From assembly GCA_025464025.1 (NCBI GenBank), contig JAODBP010000157.1, forward strand, positions 1-14,854: DNA of 14,854 nt, given 5' to 3'. Under the pieces are notes generated by a model that worked only from the letters and a program-made list of their open reading frames with translations, did no database searches and was not told the origin of the DNA. Shown here in pieces: positions 1-8,000 of the stretch. This DNA comes from Actinomycetes bacterium. Its GTDB lineage: Bacteria > Actinomycetota > Acidimicrobiia > Acidimicrobiales > CADCSY01. Within the stretch, counting starts at the first letter, position 1. Each line of letters begins with the position of its first letter. The translations under genes were made by a program, and so were the position numbers.

Positions 1-248
1 GCCACCGGGGCCACCTCTTCATCCGGGGCCAGGTGGTGCGGGTGGTGCCCGAGGACGAGATGGTCGAGGCCCTCATCGACGAGGCCGAGAAGCTGGTGAA
101 GGAGGGGTTCGAGGCCCGCCTCGCCGCGGCCGACTCGGGCGCCGCCGCCGAGGCGGAGGCCGACCGCCTCGCGCTGCTCGACGACAAGGGCGCCGACGCC
201 AACGACAGCGAGCAGCGGGTCGAGCTGATCCGCAAGCGGACTACGTGA
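1..248 (+). CDS. 3' end of an unrecognised gene (partial, hypothetical)
   Basis: The reading frame is open from the left edge (codons begin at base 3) to a TGA at 246-248, so only the C-terminal ~81 residues are visible. A GTG at 33 could initiate, but the frame is already open upstream and reads sensible sequence (HRGHLFIRGQ), so I take this as the end of a longer gene. The tail is rich in Ala, Glu, Asp and Lys and looks helical and charged, with no cysteine, membrane segment or motif I can name. It ends with a basic RKRTT. Its stop overlaps by 8 bases the end of the convergent PilX-like gene. I do not recognise the family, and the neighbouring pilin genes do not prove a pilus role. Confidence 0.6.
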   Translation, partial: HRGHLFIRGQVVRVVPEDEMVEALIDEAEKLVKEGFEARLAAADSGAAAEAEADRLALLDDKGADANDSEQRVELIRKRTT

Positions 249-1656
249 TCTCCCGCAGCAGCTGGATCGTGTAGGCGTCCTCGAGCACCGGGAAGTACGG
301 CGGCTGCAGGAACAGCAGCGACGAGTCGTAGTTGTAGCTCCGGACGGCGTACTGGCTCATGTAGCCACCGAGGTTGGTGGCCGTGGACCCGTAGAACGTC
401 ATGGTGCCGTGGGTCGTGTTCGGCGCCGCCGAACGCCACTGCTGCTCCATGGCGATGGTGCCGGCCCGCCAGGTGAGGTCGTTGGGCGCCCACCGGGGCA
501 CGAGGACCTCGTCCTGGGCCATCAGCCCGAGGACGTCGACGCTGTTGGGGTTGTCGACGTTCCAGCCGCTCGAGGCGTAGTCGACGTTGCCACCGACGAC
601 GATGTCGCCGGTGGTGGCCACGGTGACCCGGCCGCTCACCGTGCCGGACACGATCACGTCCTGGGCGGCGTAGATCGCCCCGTTGGTGGGCACCGGCTTG
701 CTCGTCGCCGTGCCGCACGTCGGCAGGGTGTTGATCGGGGCCGCGGGTGACAGGTCGATCGCCGTGCACCGCTGCATCGTCACCGTGCCGTTGCCCTGGA
801 ACTTCAGCCACCAGCCGGCGGCGGTCGGGTCGTTCAGCGTGATGCCGTCGGTGGCGGCCGCCGCCGCCCGCTGGACGTCGCCGACCGACCCGGTGAAGTT
901 GTCGAAGTCGATGGCGGTCGGGATGACCGTGCGGATGGTCGTGGCGTCGTAGCCCCTCGACCCGTTGCTGTAGGTCGGCGTGCCCGAGTACGTCGAGGTG
1001 CCGGTCTTGGTGCGGTAGATGTGCCCCTCGGCGTAGAGGTTGGCGTTGACGGTGCCGGCGTGGACGATGTTGCTGCCGTTGCCGGCGTAGATCTTCCCGT
1101 TGGCCGTGGCCGTCGGGCCGTAGATGACCTCGGCGTTCGAGATCATCTGGAAGTCGGCGATCGACGCCGTCCGCACCAACGCTTCGAGCGTCCGTGCCGA
1201 GGAGGCGACGCCGGTGCGCCGGCCGGTGGCCACGAGGCGCACTGTCGTCCGGGTGGCGGTGGGCGGGAAGACCTGGAGGTCGTACTCCAGGCCGTCGCCC
1301 AGGTCGAGCCAGCCGTCGCGGCCGTTGGGGTACGTCCACTTGAGCGTGCCATCGAACTTCAGGGGCACCGTCGCCCCCGGGTCGTAGGCGATGCCGGTCC
1401 CGGTCGCCACCCGGGTCGCCTCGGCCCGGTGGACCCAGTGGGCGTAGTAGAGGTGGTCCTCGGTGAGCTTGGCGATGTAGTCGTTGATGCCCGCCTCGGC
1501 CGCCTGGAGGGAGCGGTTGGTGGCCTGCGACAGCTGGCCCTGGTCGAGATCGGCGAACGTGCCCCGGAGGAGGCTGCCGCCGATGACGGCCAGCACCACG
1601 CTGACGAGCAGCACGGTGACGAGGATCGAGCCCCGCTCGTCGCCGGCGCGGGTCAC
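241..1656 (-). CDS. PilX/GspK-like minor pilin with long beta-rich passenger
   Basis: The protein has 471 residues. The GTG start at 1656-1654 overlaps the upstream TGA as GTGA, and a GAGG lies 5 bases before it; the open frame runs further upstream, but that part is antisense to PilW-like coding. Residues 6-9 (DERG) followed by S10 and a hydrophobic stretch at 11-30 form a type III prepilin signal, expected to be cut after G9 by the prepilin peptidase. Position +5 of the mature form is Thr, not the usual Glu, as in GspK and many PilX proteins that cap the pilus tip. An amphipathic helix follows (about 32-64, including QAAEAG). The rest is exported and Gly/Thr/Val-rich. Residues 174-212 and 326-360 have short alternating strands (GAIYAAQDVIVSGTVSG type), resembling DUF4900 or bactofilin-like beta-solenoids. 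It is last in a three-gene operon. The exact passenger family is uncertain. Confidence 0.82.
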   Translation of the reverse strand: MTRAGDERGSILVTVLLVSVVLAVIGGSLLRGTFADLDQGQLSQATNRSLQAAEAGINDYIAKLTEDHLYYAHWVHRAEATRVATGTGIAYDPGATVPLKFDGTLKWTYPNGRDGWLDLGDGLEYDLQVFPPTATRTTVRLVATGRRTGVASSARTLEALVRTASIADFQMISNAEVIYGPTATANGKIYAGNGSNIVHAGTVNANLYAEGHIYRTKTGTSTYSGTPTYSNGSRGYDATTIRTVIPTAIDFDNFTGSVGDVQRAAAAATDGITLNDPTAAGWWLKFQGNGTVTMQRCTAIDLSPAAPINTLPTCGTATSKPVPTNGAIYAAQDVIVSGTVSGRVTVATTGDIVVGGNVDYASSGWNVDNPNSVDVLGLMAQDEVLVPRWAPNDLTWRAGTIAMEQQWRSAAPNTTHGTMTFYGSTATNLGGYMSQYAVRSYNYDSSLLFLQPPYFPVLEDAYTIQLLREIT

Positions 1657-2252
1657 TCGTTCCTCATGTCGATCGAGGTCTGGAACAGCCGGTCGGCCCG
1701 GCCCCGGCTGTTCACGCCGCTGAGGCGGATGTCGACGGTGCGGACCGCGCCGCCGACGAGGTGGGCGGTGAACGCCGGCCCGGTCCGGACGTCCATGATC
1801 CCGACCCACGGGCCACTGGTGCCGAACGTCCACGGCGGCCCGTACGGCGTGCAGGCGGCGAGGGTCTCCGGGCAGCTCGTCTGCCCCGACGACGTGGTCG
1901 AGCGCTGGAGCTGGAACTGGCCCTGGACCGGCTGGATCCGGTAGGCGACGCGCCGGAGCCGGAACGGCGTCGAGGTGTCAGGGGAGTAGAAGGTGATGCT
2001 GAGCTGGTCGGCGGCGACGGTGACGGGGGGCAGGTTCGGGTCGCCGGTGTAGGCCTGGCGCAGCTCCCGGGCCAGGCGGTCGACGACCGAGCGGCCATCG
2101 GCGTGGAGCTGGGTGGAGGCCTGGAGCTCGGTGGCACCGCTGATCGCGCTGTCGAAGAACCGGAGGAGCGGCAGCAGCACGACCATCAGGAGGGCGGCGG
2201 CCACGGCCACCTCGGTGAGGCTGAAGCCCCGCTCGTCGTCGAGCCGGCTCAT
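1653..2252 (-). CDS. PilW/GspJ-like minor prepilin
   Basis: The protein has 199 residues and an ATG start at 2252-2250 that overlaps the previous stop as ATGA, indicating translational coupling. The N-terminus MSRLDDERGFSLTEVAVAAA is a classical class III prepilin leader: G9 before F10, Glu at +5 (E14), then a hydrophobic helix to about residue 32. The next part (TELQASTQLHADGRSVVDRL, 41-60, then ARELRQA) is the amphipathic helix typical of PilW and GspJ, where Arg-rich RxLRQA segments are common. The C-terminal half is a small beta domain with two cysteines (C127, C134) that could pair outside the cell. Size and order between a PilV-like and a PilX-like gene support assignment as the middle minor pilin of an initiation or tip complex. 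A longer frame continues upstream to 3929 but is out of frame with the PilV-like gene and not real. Confidence 0.85.
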   Translation of the reverse strand: MSRLDDERGFSLTEVAVAAALLMVVLLPLLRFFDSAISGATELQASTQLHADGRSVVDRLARELRQAYTGDPNLPPVTVAADQLSITFYSPDTSTPFRLRRVAYRIQPVQGQFQLQRSTTSSGQTSCPETLAACTPYGPPWTFGTSGPWVGIMDVRTGPAFTAHLVGGAVRTVDIRLSGVNSRGRADRLFQTSIDMRNE

Positions 2253-3556
2253 GGCCCGGCGACCAGGGTGAGGGTCGTGGTGGCGCCCGTCGTGCCGATC
2301 GACACCGTGGTGGTCTTCGCCTGCCACCCGGCTTGGGCGTCGACCGTGACCGTGTAGCTCGCCGTCCCGGTGGGGAGCGGCACCACGAGGTTGCCGCCGG
2401 GATCCGTCGTGCCGGTGAGCAGGACGTTCCTCGGGCCACCGCTGATCCGGACCGCCATGTTCGGGAGCACCACCGTGCCACCGGGCTTGCGCACCTGGAC
2501 CGTGAGGTCCTTGGTCGGCCAGCTCACCATCGTGAGCGTGCCGACGGCCGTCACGCCCGTCGTGTCGGTGGTGACCGTGATGGGCGTGGAGAACCGGGCG
2601 GTGGTGTCGCCGGCGTGGGCCGTGCTCGACGCGGCGACGGTGTAGGTCACGCCCGACCAGAGGTCGATCGGGCCGACCGTGCCGGTGGAGGTCGAGTACG
2701 ACGCCGTGCCCCGGCTCGAGGTCACGGTGACGTCGCTGGCGGTGGCGAAGGTGGCGCCGTTGGTGTCCCGGAGGTCGAGCCGCACCGGGACGGGGCGCGA
2801 CAGGCGCAGGCGGAGCACCTTGGTCTGGGTGGCGAGGGCCTGGCCCGAGGTGTCGGCGACGACCTGGTCGGCCGGGAAGAGCTGCCAGGGCGCGGGCACC
2901 GACGTGGCCGTGATGGCGTACACCTGGCCCGCCGTCGTCGGTGTCAGGGCCGGGAAGATCACGTAGCCCCGGGAGTCGGTGATCCCGGTGCGCGTCGTCG
3001 ACGGCCCGGTGAGCTCGACGGTCACCCCGGCCACGCCGAGGTTGCTGTTCGTCGAGTCGACCAGCTCGGCCTGGACGATGGTCTTGGTGAGGCTGGGCTG
3101 GGTCGGCGGGGCGATCAGCGTGCGGAGCCGGGCCAACGGCGTCGATCGGCCGGGCAGCGTGACCGTGACCGTCAGCCGCTTGTAGTCGGCCTGGGTGGCG
3201 AAGGCGGTGTCGACGCGGTCGGCCACGAGCTCGACCGCGGTCTGGACCTGGTAGGTCGTGGTGCCGACGGGGACCGGGGTGGTGGCCTGCAGGGTGCCGG
3301 CGGGGTTGCCGTTGACGGTGCCGACGTCGTCGTAGGCGAGGGAGCGGGCCTGCTCGACCTGCTGGGTGGCGAGCTGGTCGGCGGTCGCGCGCTGCCGGGA
3401 GCGCAGCTGGGCCTGGAGCGAGGTGGCCATGGTGCTGGCGAACCCGATCGCGAGCACGGCGAAGATCCCGAGGCCGACCATGACCTCGATCACCGAGAAG
3501 CCGCCCTGGCCGTCGTCGTCTAGGGCGCGAGAGGTGCGAACCGGGCGCGATGCCAC
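2249..3556 (-). CDS. PilV/GspI-like minor prepilin fused to carboxypeptidase-regulatory/Ig-like domains
   Basis: The protein has 435 residues. GTG at 3556-3554 is the first start after an in-frame stop two codons upstream; I see no good Shine-Dalgarno, so the transcript might be leaderless. Residues 19-40 carry the prepilin signal: cleavage expected at G19/F20, Glu at +5 (E24), motif GFSVIEVMVGLG. A helix to about 75 (QLATQQVEQARSLAYDDVG) is the conserved PilV/GspI segment. After a short pilin head, the protein continues with about three beta-sandwich modules. One at ~160-235 has the carboxypeptidase-regulatory pattern (GVTVELTG, then TDSRGYVIFPAL); the others lie near 250-315 and 350-425 (TDPGGNLVVPLPTG). 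A usual PilV is under 200 residues, so this is an enlarged pilin whose extra domains would be displayed on the fibre. First gene of the three-pilin operon, divergent from the HD-GYP gene. Confidence 0.83.
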   Translation of the reverse strand: MASRPVRTSRALDDDGQGGFSVIEVMVGLGIFAVLAIGFASTMATSLQAQLRSRQRATADQLATQQVEQARSLAYDDVGTVNGNPAGTLQATTPVPVGTTTYQVQTAVELVADRVDTAFATQADYKRLTVTVTLPGRSTPLARLRTLIAPPTQPSLTKTIVQAELVDSTNSNLGVAGVTVELTGPSTTRTGITDSRGYVIFPALTPTTAGQVYAITATSVPAPWQLFPADQVVADTSGQALATQTKVLRLRLSRPVPVRLDLRDTNGATFATASDVTVTSSRGTASYSTSTGTVGPIDLWSGVTYTVAASSTAHAGDTTARFSTPITVTTDTTGVTAVGTLTMVSWPTKDLTVQVRKPGGTVVLPNMAVRISGGPRNVLLTGTTDPGGNLVVPLPTGTASYTVTVDAQAGWQAKTTTVSIGTTGATTTLTLVAGP

Positions 3557-3630
3557 GAATCAGTGATCGAACCGCAGGGAACCGACCTTGAGCCCTCATC
3601 CGCCGGATCCCGCTGCCGATCCTGGGAGCG
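3557..3630. promoter_or_regulatory. Divergent promoter region between prepilin operon and HD-GYP gene
   Basis: This 74-base gap separates the 5' ends of two divergent transcription units, so both promoters must lie here or inside the coding starts. I see no convincing -35/-10 pair on either strand. A GGGAG at 3624-3628 lies just before the HD-GYP ATG, with an unusually short 2-base spacer. The call rests on gene layout, not on recognised boxes. Confidence 0.4.
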
Positions 3631-4827
3631 ATGGCGGCAGGTGAGCAGCAGTGGCGACGTCGACCGGTCCTGGCCCTGCTCATCACCACCGCGGTCAAGC
3701 TGCTGCCGATCGCGGCGTCGTTCGGCGCCGGCGTGGTCGCGGGACGCCTGGTGGGCCGCCCGGCGGGGTGGCCGGCGACCGGGTTGTGGCTCGCCGGCCT
3801 GCTGGTGACCTCCACGCTCGTCCTGGTCGTCGTCGACCGCCTGGCCCGCCGGGCGCTGCCGCTGGCGACGCTCCTGCGGCTCACGCTCCTCGTCCCCGAC
3901 CGGACGCCGAGCCGCTTCAAGATCGCCATGGGCGCCCGCGGCGGGGATGGGCCGGGTGCTGATGCGGCCCGGCTCCTCGGGCTGGTGGCCGACCTCGACG
4001 GCCACGACCGCCGCAGCCGCGGCCACTCCGAGCGGGTCAGGGGCTACGTCGACCTCATGGCCCAGGAGCTCCGGCTCGGGCATCGCGACCGCGAGCTCCT
4101 GCGCTGGGCCGCCCTGCTGCACGACGTCGGCAAGCTGAAGGTGCCCTCGCCGACCCTCGAGCGGCCCGGTCGCCTCACCGACGCCGACTGGCGCGAGCTG
4201 CGCCAGCACCCGGTGGAGGGGGCCCGGCTGATCGCACCGCTGCGATCGTGGCTCGGCCCGTGGGCGTCCGCCGTCGTCCAGCACCACGAGCGGTGGGACG
4301 GCACCGGCTACCCGGGTGGCCTGGCCGGCCTCCAGATCTCGCTCGGCGCCCGCATCGTGGCCGTGGCCGATGCGTTCGAGACCATGACGTCGGCCCGCTC
4401 GGGCAGCTCGACGATCGCCGCCGGCCCGGCCCGGGAGGAGCTGGCCCGTTGCGCCGGGCACCAGTTCGACCCGATCGTCGTGCGGGCGTTCCTCCGGGTG
4501 TCGATCGGCCGGCTGCGCTGGGTGATGGGCCCGCTGGCCTGGATCGCCGAGCAGCCGTTCCTCGGCGGGGTCCAACAGGCGGCCACCCGGGTGGGGACGG
4601 TCGGGGCGCGCGTCGGCGTCGGCGTGGCCACCGCCGGAGCCGTCGCCGGGTCCGTCGTGGTCGGCGTGGCACCGGCCCCGTCGCCCCGGCAACCGGGCCA
4701 GGTGGCGACCTCGCAACCGGCCGCCGGGGCGTCCGACGAGCGGGGCGTGATCGACGTCTTCCTCCACCACCACGTCGCCCCCGGCCCGACGCCGTCGACG
4801 ACCACCACCGCGCCTGCCGCTCCGTGA
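3631..4827 (+). CDS. Membrane HD-GYP domain protein (probable c-di-GMP phosphodiesterase)
   Basis: The protein has 398 residues from the first ATG of the frame. Two membrane segments (~13-37 and 51-69) precede a cytoplasmic HD-GYP domain (~115-292). The key elements are all present: H132 (GHSERVRGYV), HD at 164-165 in LLHDVGK with K168, H193, HH at 218-219 followed by ERWDGTGYPGGL (GYP at 226-228), and D247 in VAVADAFE. The family hydrolyses cyclic di-GMP to pGpG or GMP at a di- or tri-metal centre. The expected late motif (GHQFDP, 277-281) is also there. Unusually, a further hydrophobic segment (~323-348) is followed by a Pro/Thr-rich tail with an HHH at 379-381, probably outside the cell. 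There is no receiver or PAS domain. Its position beside the pilins suggests c-di-GMP control of surface structures, which is inference. Confidence 0.9.
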   Translation: MAAGEQQWRRRPVLALLITTAVKLLPIAASFGAGVVAGRLVGRPAGWPATGLWLAGLLVTSTLVLVVVDRLARRALPLATLLRLTLLVPDRTPSRFKIAMGARGGDGPGADAARLLGLVADLDGHDRRSRGHSERVRGYVDLMAQELRLGHRDRELLRWAALLHDVGKLKVPSPTLERPGRLTDADWRELRQHPVEGARLIAPLRSWLGPWASAVVQHHERWDGTGYPGGLAGLQISLGARIVAVADAFETMTSARSGSSTIAAGPAREELARCAGHQFDPIVVRAFLRVSIGRLRWVMGPLAWIAEQPFLGGVQQAATRVGTVGARVGVGVATAGAVAGSVVVGVAPAPSPRQPGQVATSQPAAGASDERGVIDVFLHHHVAPGPTPSTTTTAPAAP

Positions 4828-5018
4828 GCTACCACCACGTACAGTGAGGGTAACCGGGCCGGAAGTGATCACCCGATCCATGGTCCTTTCCCTACTGCGG
4901 GTGGTCCGATCGGGTCATGAGCCGTGGAAACGGCCACCCAACGTGCCGTTTTGCTGGTCTTGACCGGCCTCCTCCCCGTATCTTGGTCTCGGTACGGCGC
5001 GATCTCCGAGGAGTCCAG
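4828..5018 (+). promoter_or_regulatory. Intergenic leader with three candidate hairpins before the large secreted gene
   Basis: These 191 bases hold no gene. Three possible hairpins occur in sequence. An 8-bp perfect inverted repeat pairs ACCCGATC (4871-4878) with GATCGGGT (4908-4915). GCCGT/ACGGC (4921-4925 with 4930-4934) closes a GGAA loop of the GNRA class. GCTGGT/ACCGGC (4953-4958 with 4963-4968) closes a CTTG loop. None has a U-run, so they look more like a structured 5' leader than a terminator for the HD-GYP gene. No known riboswitch consensus was recognised. TTGACC (4960-4965) and TATCTT (4979-4984) resemble promoter boxes but are only 13 bases apart. Confidence 0.35.
5008..5013 (+). 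promoter_or_regulatory. Ribosome binding site GAGGAG deciding the start of the large secreted protein
   Basis: GAGGAG is followed by a 5-base spacer and GTG at 5019. The protein from that GTG begins directly with a clean signal peptide. An in-frame ATG at 4917 would add 34 residues without signal-peptide character and would run through the leader hairpins, so the GTG is preferred. Confidence 0.8.
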
Positions 5019-8000
5019 GTGGCTGTTCTGCTACGAAGCACCCGGAAGGCCGGCTTCGCCGCGCTCGCCGCGTGCATCGCCGTCCTGGGCCTCACGGTCA
5101 CCCCGGCCCACGCCGCGCTCGGCAGTGCCCAGCCGCTGGCCAAGGTGCTGAACGCCACGTCCGCGGTCAACCCGACCACGCCCATCTGGCAGATCGACGT
5201 CACCTTCACCCTGGGCGGCGTCATCAGCTGCCCGGCGGACATCCACTACATCATCCAGGGCTCGGCCGAGAAGGCCACGGTCTGCACGTCGGGCCAGACG
5301 GCGCCGACGACCCTCAAGGTCCGTCGCCCGGTCTTCAGCTCCGGCACCTCGGGCATCAGCACCCTCACGCCGGGCGGCACCGCCAGCGTCCGGGCCATGA
5401 TCCGCAGCGCCGGGGCCGACGTCGACAACGACCTGATCGGTGCGCCGGCGTTCAACGTCAACGTGCCGCCCGCCCCCGTCTGGGTGGGCGTCGGCGACGG
5501 CTACACCTCCCAGCTCCTGCAGGACCCGGACGGGTGCACCCTGCCCGACGACTGCTACCGGCCGAACGACCCGACCGTCTCGTGGGTCACGCTGGCCGTC
5601 CAGCAGCTCAACCTCCAGTTCAGCCCGCCGACGAACCCCAGCGATCCGTCGCGCGACTGGTCGCTGAAGCCGGCGATCATCGCCACCAGCGACACCTCGG
5701 CCGCCGGCATCGCCGCCCAGCAGGCGCAGATGGTCGCCGCCCTCCAGGCCCACGCCGGGTCGTGGAACTGGGTCGGCATGTCGGCCGGCCTGGTCGACTC
5801 CGGGATCCCGGCCGCCCTCCAGGCGTACTACACGGCCAATGGCTACGACCCCGGCCCGCTGCCGTGGGAGGCCGTCGACCCCTCCGAGTGCCCCGACTTC
5901 AGCAACGTGATCCCGACCGTGCAGGCGCAGGGCGCAGCCATGAAGGCGAGCCTGCAGGTCGCCGCCGGCGCGGCGCTCGCCGCCGACCCGTCGGTCCGCG
6001 TGATCCAGGTCCTCTACCCGTACCTGACCGAGACCTCGCAGGTGATCGAGTCGGCGCTGCCGGGCGATCGGACCAGCTACCCGAACCCGTGCGCCGTGGC
6101 CAACGGCAACAACCCGGCCAACCGTGACGTCATCGACGCCCTCGACAGCGCCATCAACATCGACACCACCCCCGGCGACAACGTCTTCTCGCTCGACCTG
6201 CGCAACACGTTCACCGACCTGCCGACCGGCAACCTCATGTACATCGAGGCCGGCCCGGACGACGATCCCGGTTCGGGCGGCTACCAGCGCATCGAGAACT
6301 TCCTCCAGCTCTCCCGGCCGTTCGGCTACCCGTACCCGTCGCCCCAGGGTGCCGGCACGGTCGCCGAGGGCGTCATCAACCTCGTCTTCGGCCAGGCCAG
6401 CGACGAGACGCCCCCCGTCGTGACCGGCTTCCCGCTCGCCTCACCGGTCCCCGGCTCGTTCTGGTACAACCGCCCGCTCGACATCCAGTGGCTGGCCTTC
6501 GACCCGTCGCCCGGCACCGGGCTCGACCCGACCAAGGGCACCTGGCCGACCTCCAGCCGGGCCGCCAGCGAGGGCCAGCTCACGTGGCAGAGCCCCTACG
6601 AGGCCTGGGACCTCGCCGGCAACCACGCCCTCGGCCAGCTCTCGCTCTCGACGGACTTCAGCCCGCCGACGATCACGGTGACGCCCGACCGGGCCCCCAA
6701 CTCCCGCAACTGGTACAACGCGGACGTCAACCTCTCCTGGAACTTCGTCACCGACGCCAAGGCCGGGGTGAACGTGGTCTCCGGTCCCGACCTCACCACG
6801 AGGTACGGGCCGTACCCCGTGACGCTGAGCGGCGCCAACCTCAGCCACACCAACCCGCTCAACACCATGTGTGACGTGGCCAAGAACTGCATCCAGGCCA
6901 CGGGCAAGGTCAACGTCGACAAGGTGAAGCCGATCGTCACCCCGATCGTCACGGGCACGCTCGTGAACGGCTGGTACAAGGGGTCGGTCACCGTCGACTG
7001 GACGGCGGTCGACGGTGGCGGCTCCACGCTGCTGACCGGGGGCCCCTACGCCTCGACGACGGTCACCACCGGCGGCACCACCGTGGTGAGCAGCCCGTCG
7101 ATCTGCGACCGGGCCGACAACTGCACCGTCGCCACCCAGTCGGTCCAGGTCGACAACGCCCCGCCGGTCATCGCCATCGCCGGCGCCACCCAGGGCCAGG
7201 AGTACACCTCGGCGAACATGCCGACGGCCATCACCTGCCAGGCGCTCGACGTGCTCTCGGGCGTCAACGGCTCCTGCGTCGTCACCGTCGCCACCTCGGC
7301 CCTGCCGAACGGCGTCCGCTACACCTACACGGCGACGGCCACCGACCTCGTGGGCAACACCTCGACGACCACGCTCTCCTTCGACGTGATCGGCGCCTCG
7401 GTGGCGCCGCCCTCGATCGTGGGCGTGCCGGACCGGGCCCCCGACGCCAACGGCTGGTACAACCACCCGGTCACGATCCACTGGGTCGTCACCGCCCAGC
7501 CCGGCACCACCGTGCGTACCGACTGGCCCGACACCGTCGTCGGCACCCAGGGCCAGAACAAGGCCATCGCCAGCCCGCAGGTCTGCGACCAGTTCGGGAA
7601 CTGCGCCTCGACGACCTACACCGTCTCGACCGACTTCACCGGTCCTTCGGTGACGGTCAGCCCCGACCGGTCCGCCAACCTCGCCGGTTGGTACAACGCG
7701 CCGGTCACCGTCTCCTGGGCCTTCACCGGCGACAACCTCTCCGGGGCCAACACGGCCACGCAGGCGGCGCCCCGCACGGTCCAGGGCAACATCACCGCCG
7801 TCGGCCAGAGCAACGCGGCCGGCACGATGTGCGACCTCGCCGGCAACTGCACGACGGCCACCCTGCCGTTGAGCATCGACACCGTCGCCCCGACCGTCAC
7901 GGCCAACCCGACGAGCTCGTCGCCGGCCACCAACGGCTGGTACCGCACGGGCGTGACCATCAACTGGGCGACCGGTGACACGGGCGGCTCGGGCCTCAAC

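Noticed and set aside
1653..3929. A 758-codon minus-strand frame that includes the PilW-like protein
   Set aside because: Only the part from ATG 2252 reads like a protein. The upstream part is an alternative frame of the PilV-like gene and also runs antisense into the HD-GYP gene.
4871..4980. A class I c-di-GMP (GEMM) riboswitch, because of the HD-GYP neighbour and a GNRA hairpin
   Set aside because: The conserved GCAAA and GACGCAAAGCC segments and the distal tetraloop-receptor sequence are not present.
4960..4984. A sigma-70-type promoter (TTGACC and TATCTT)
   Set aside because: The spacing is only 13 bases, and TTGACC is part of a hairpin; this is more likely coincidence.
4917..5018. An ATG start at 4917 for the large secreted protein
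   Set aside because: It would put 34 non-signal residues before the signal peptide and use the leader; GTG 5019 has GAGGAG at a good distance.
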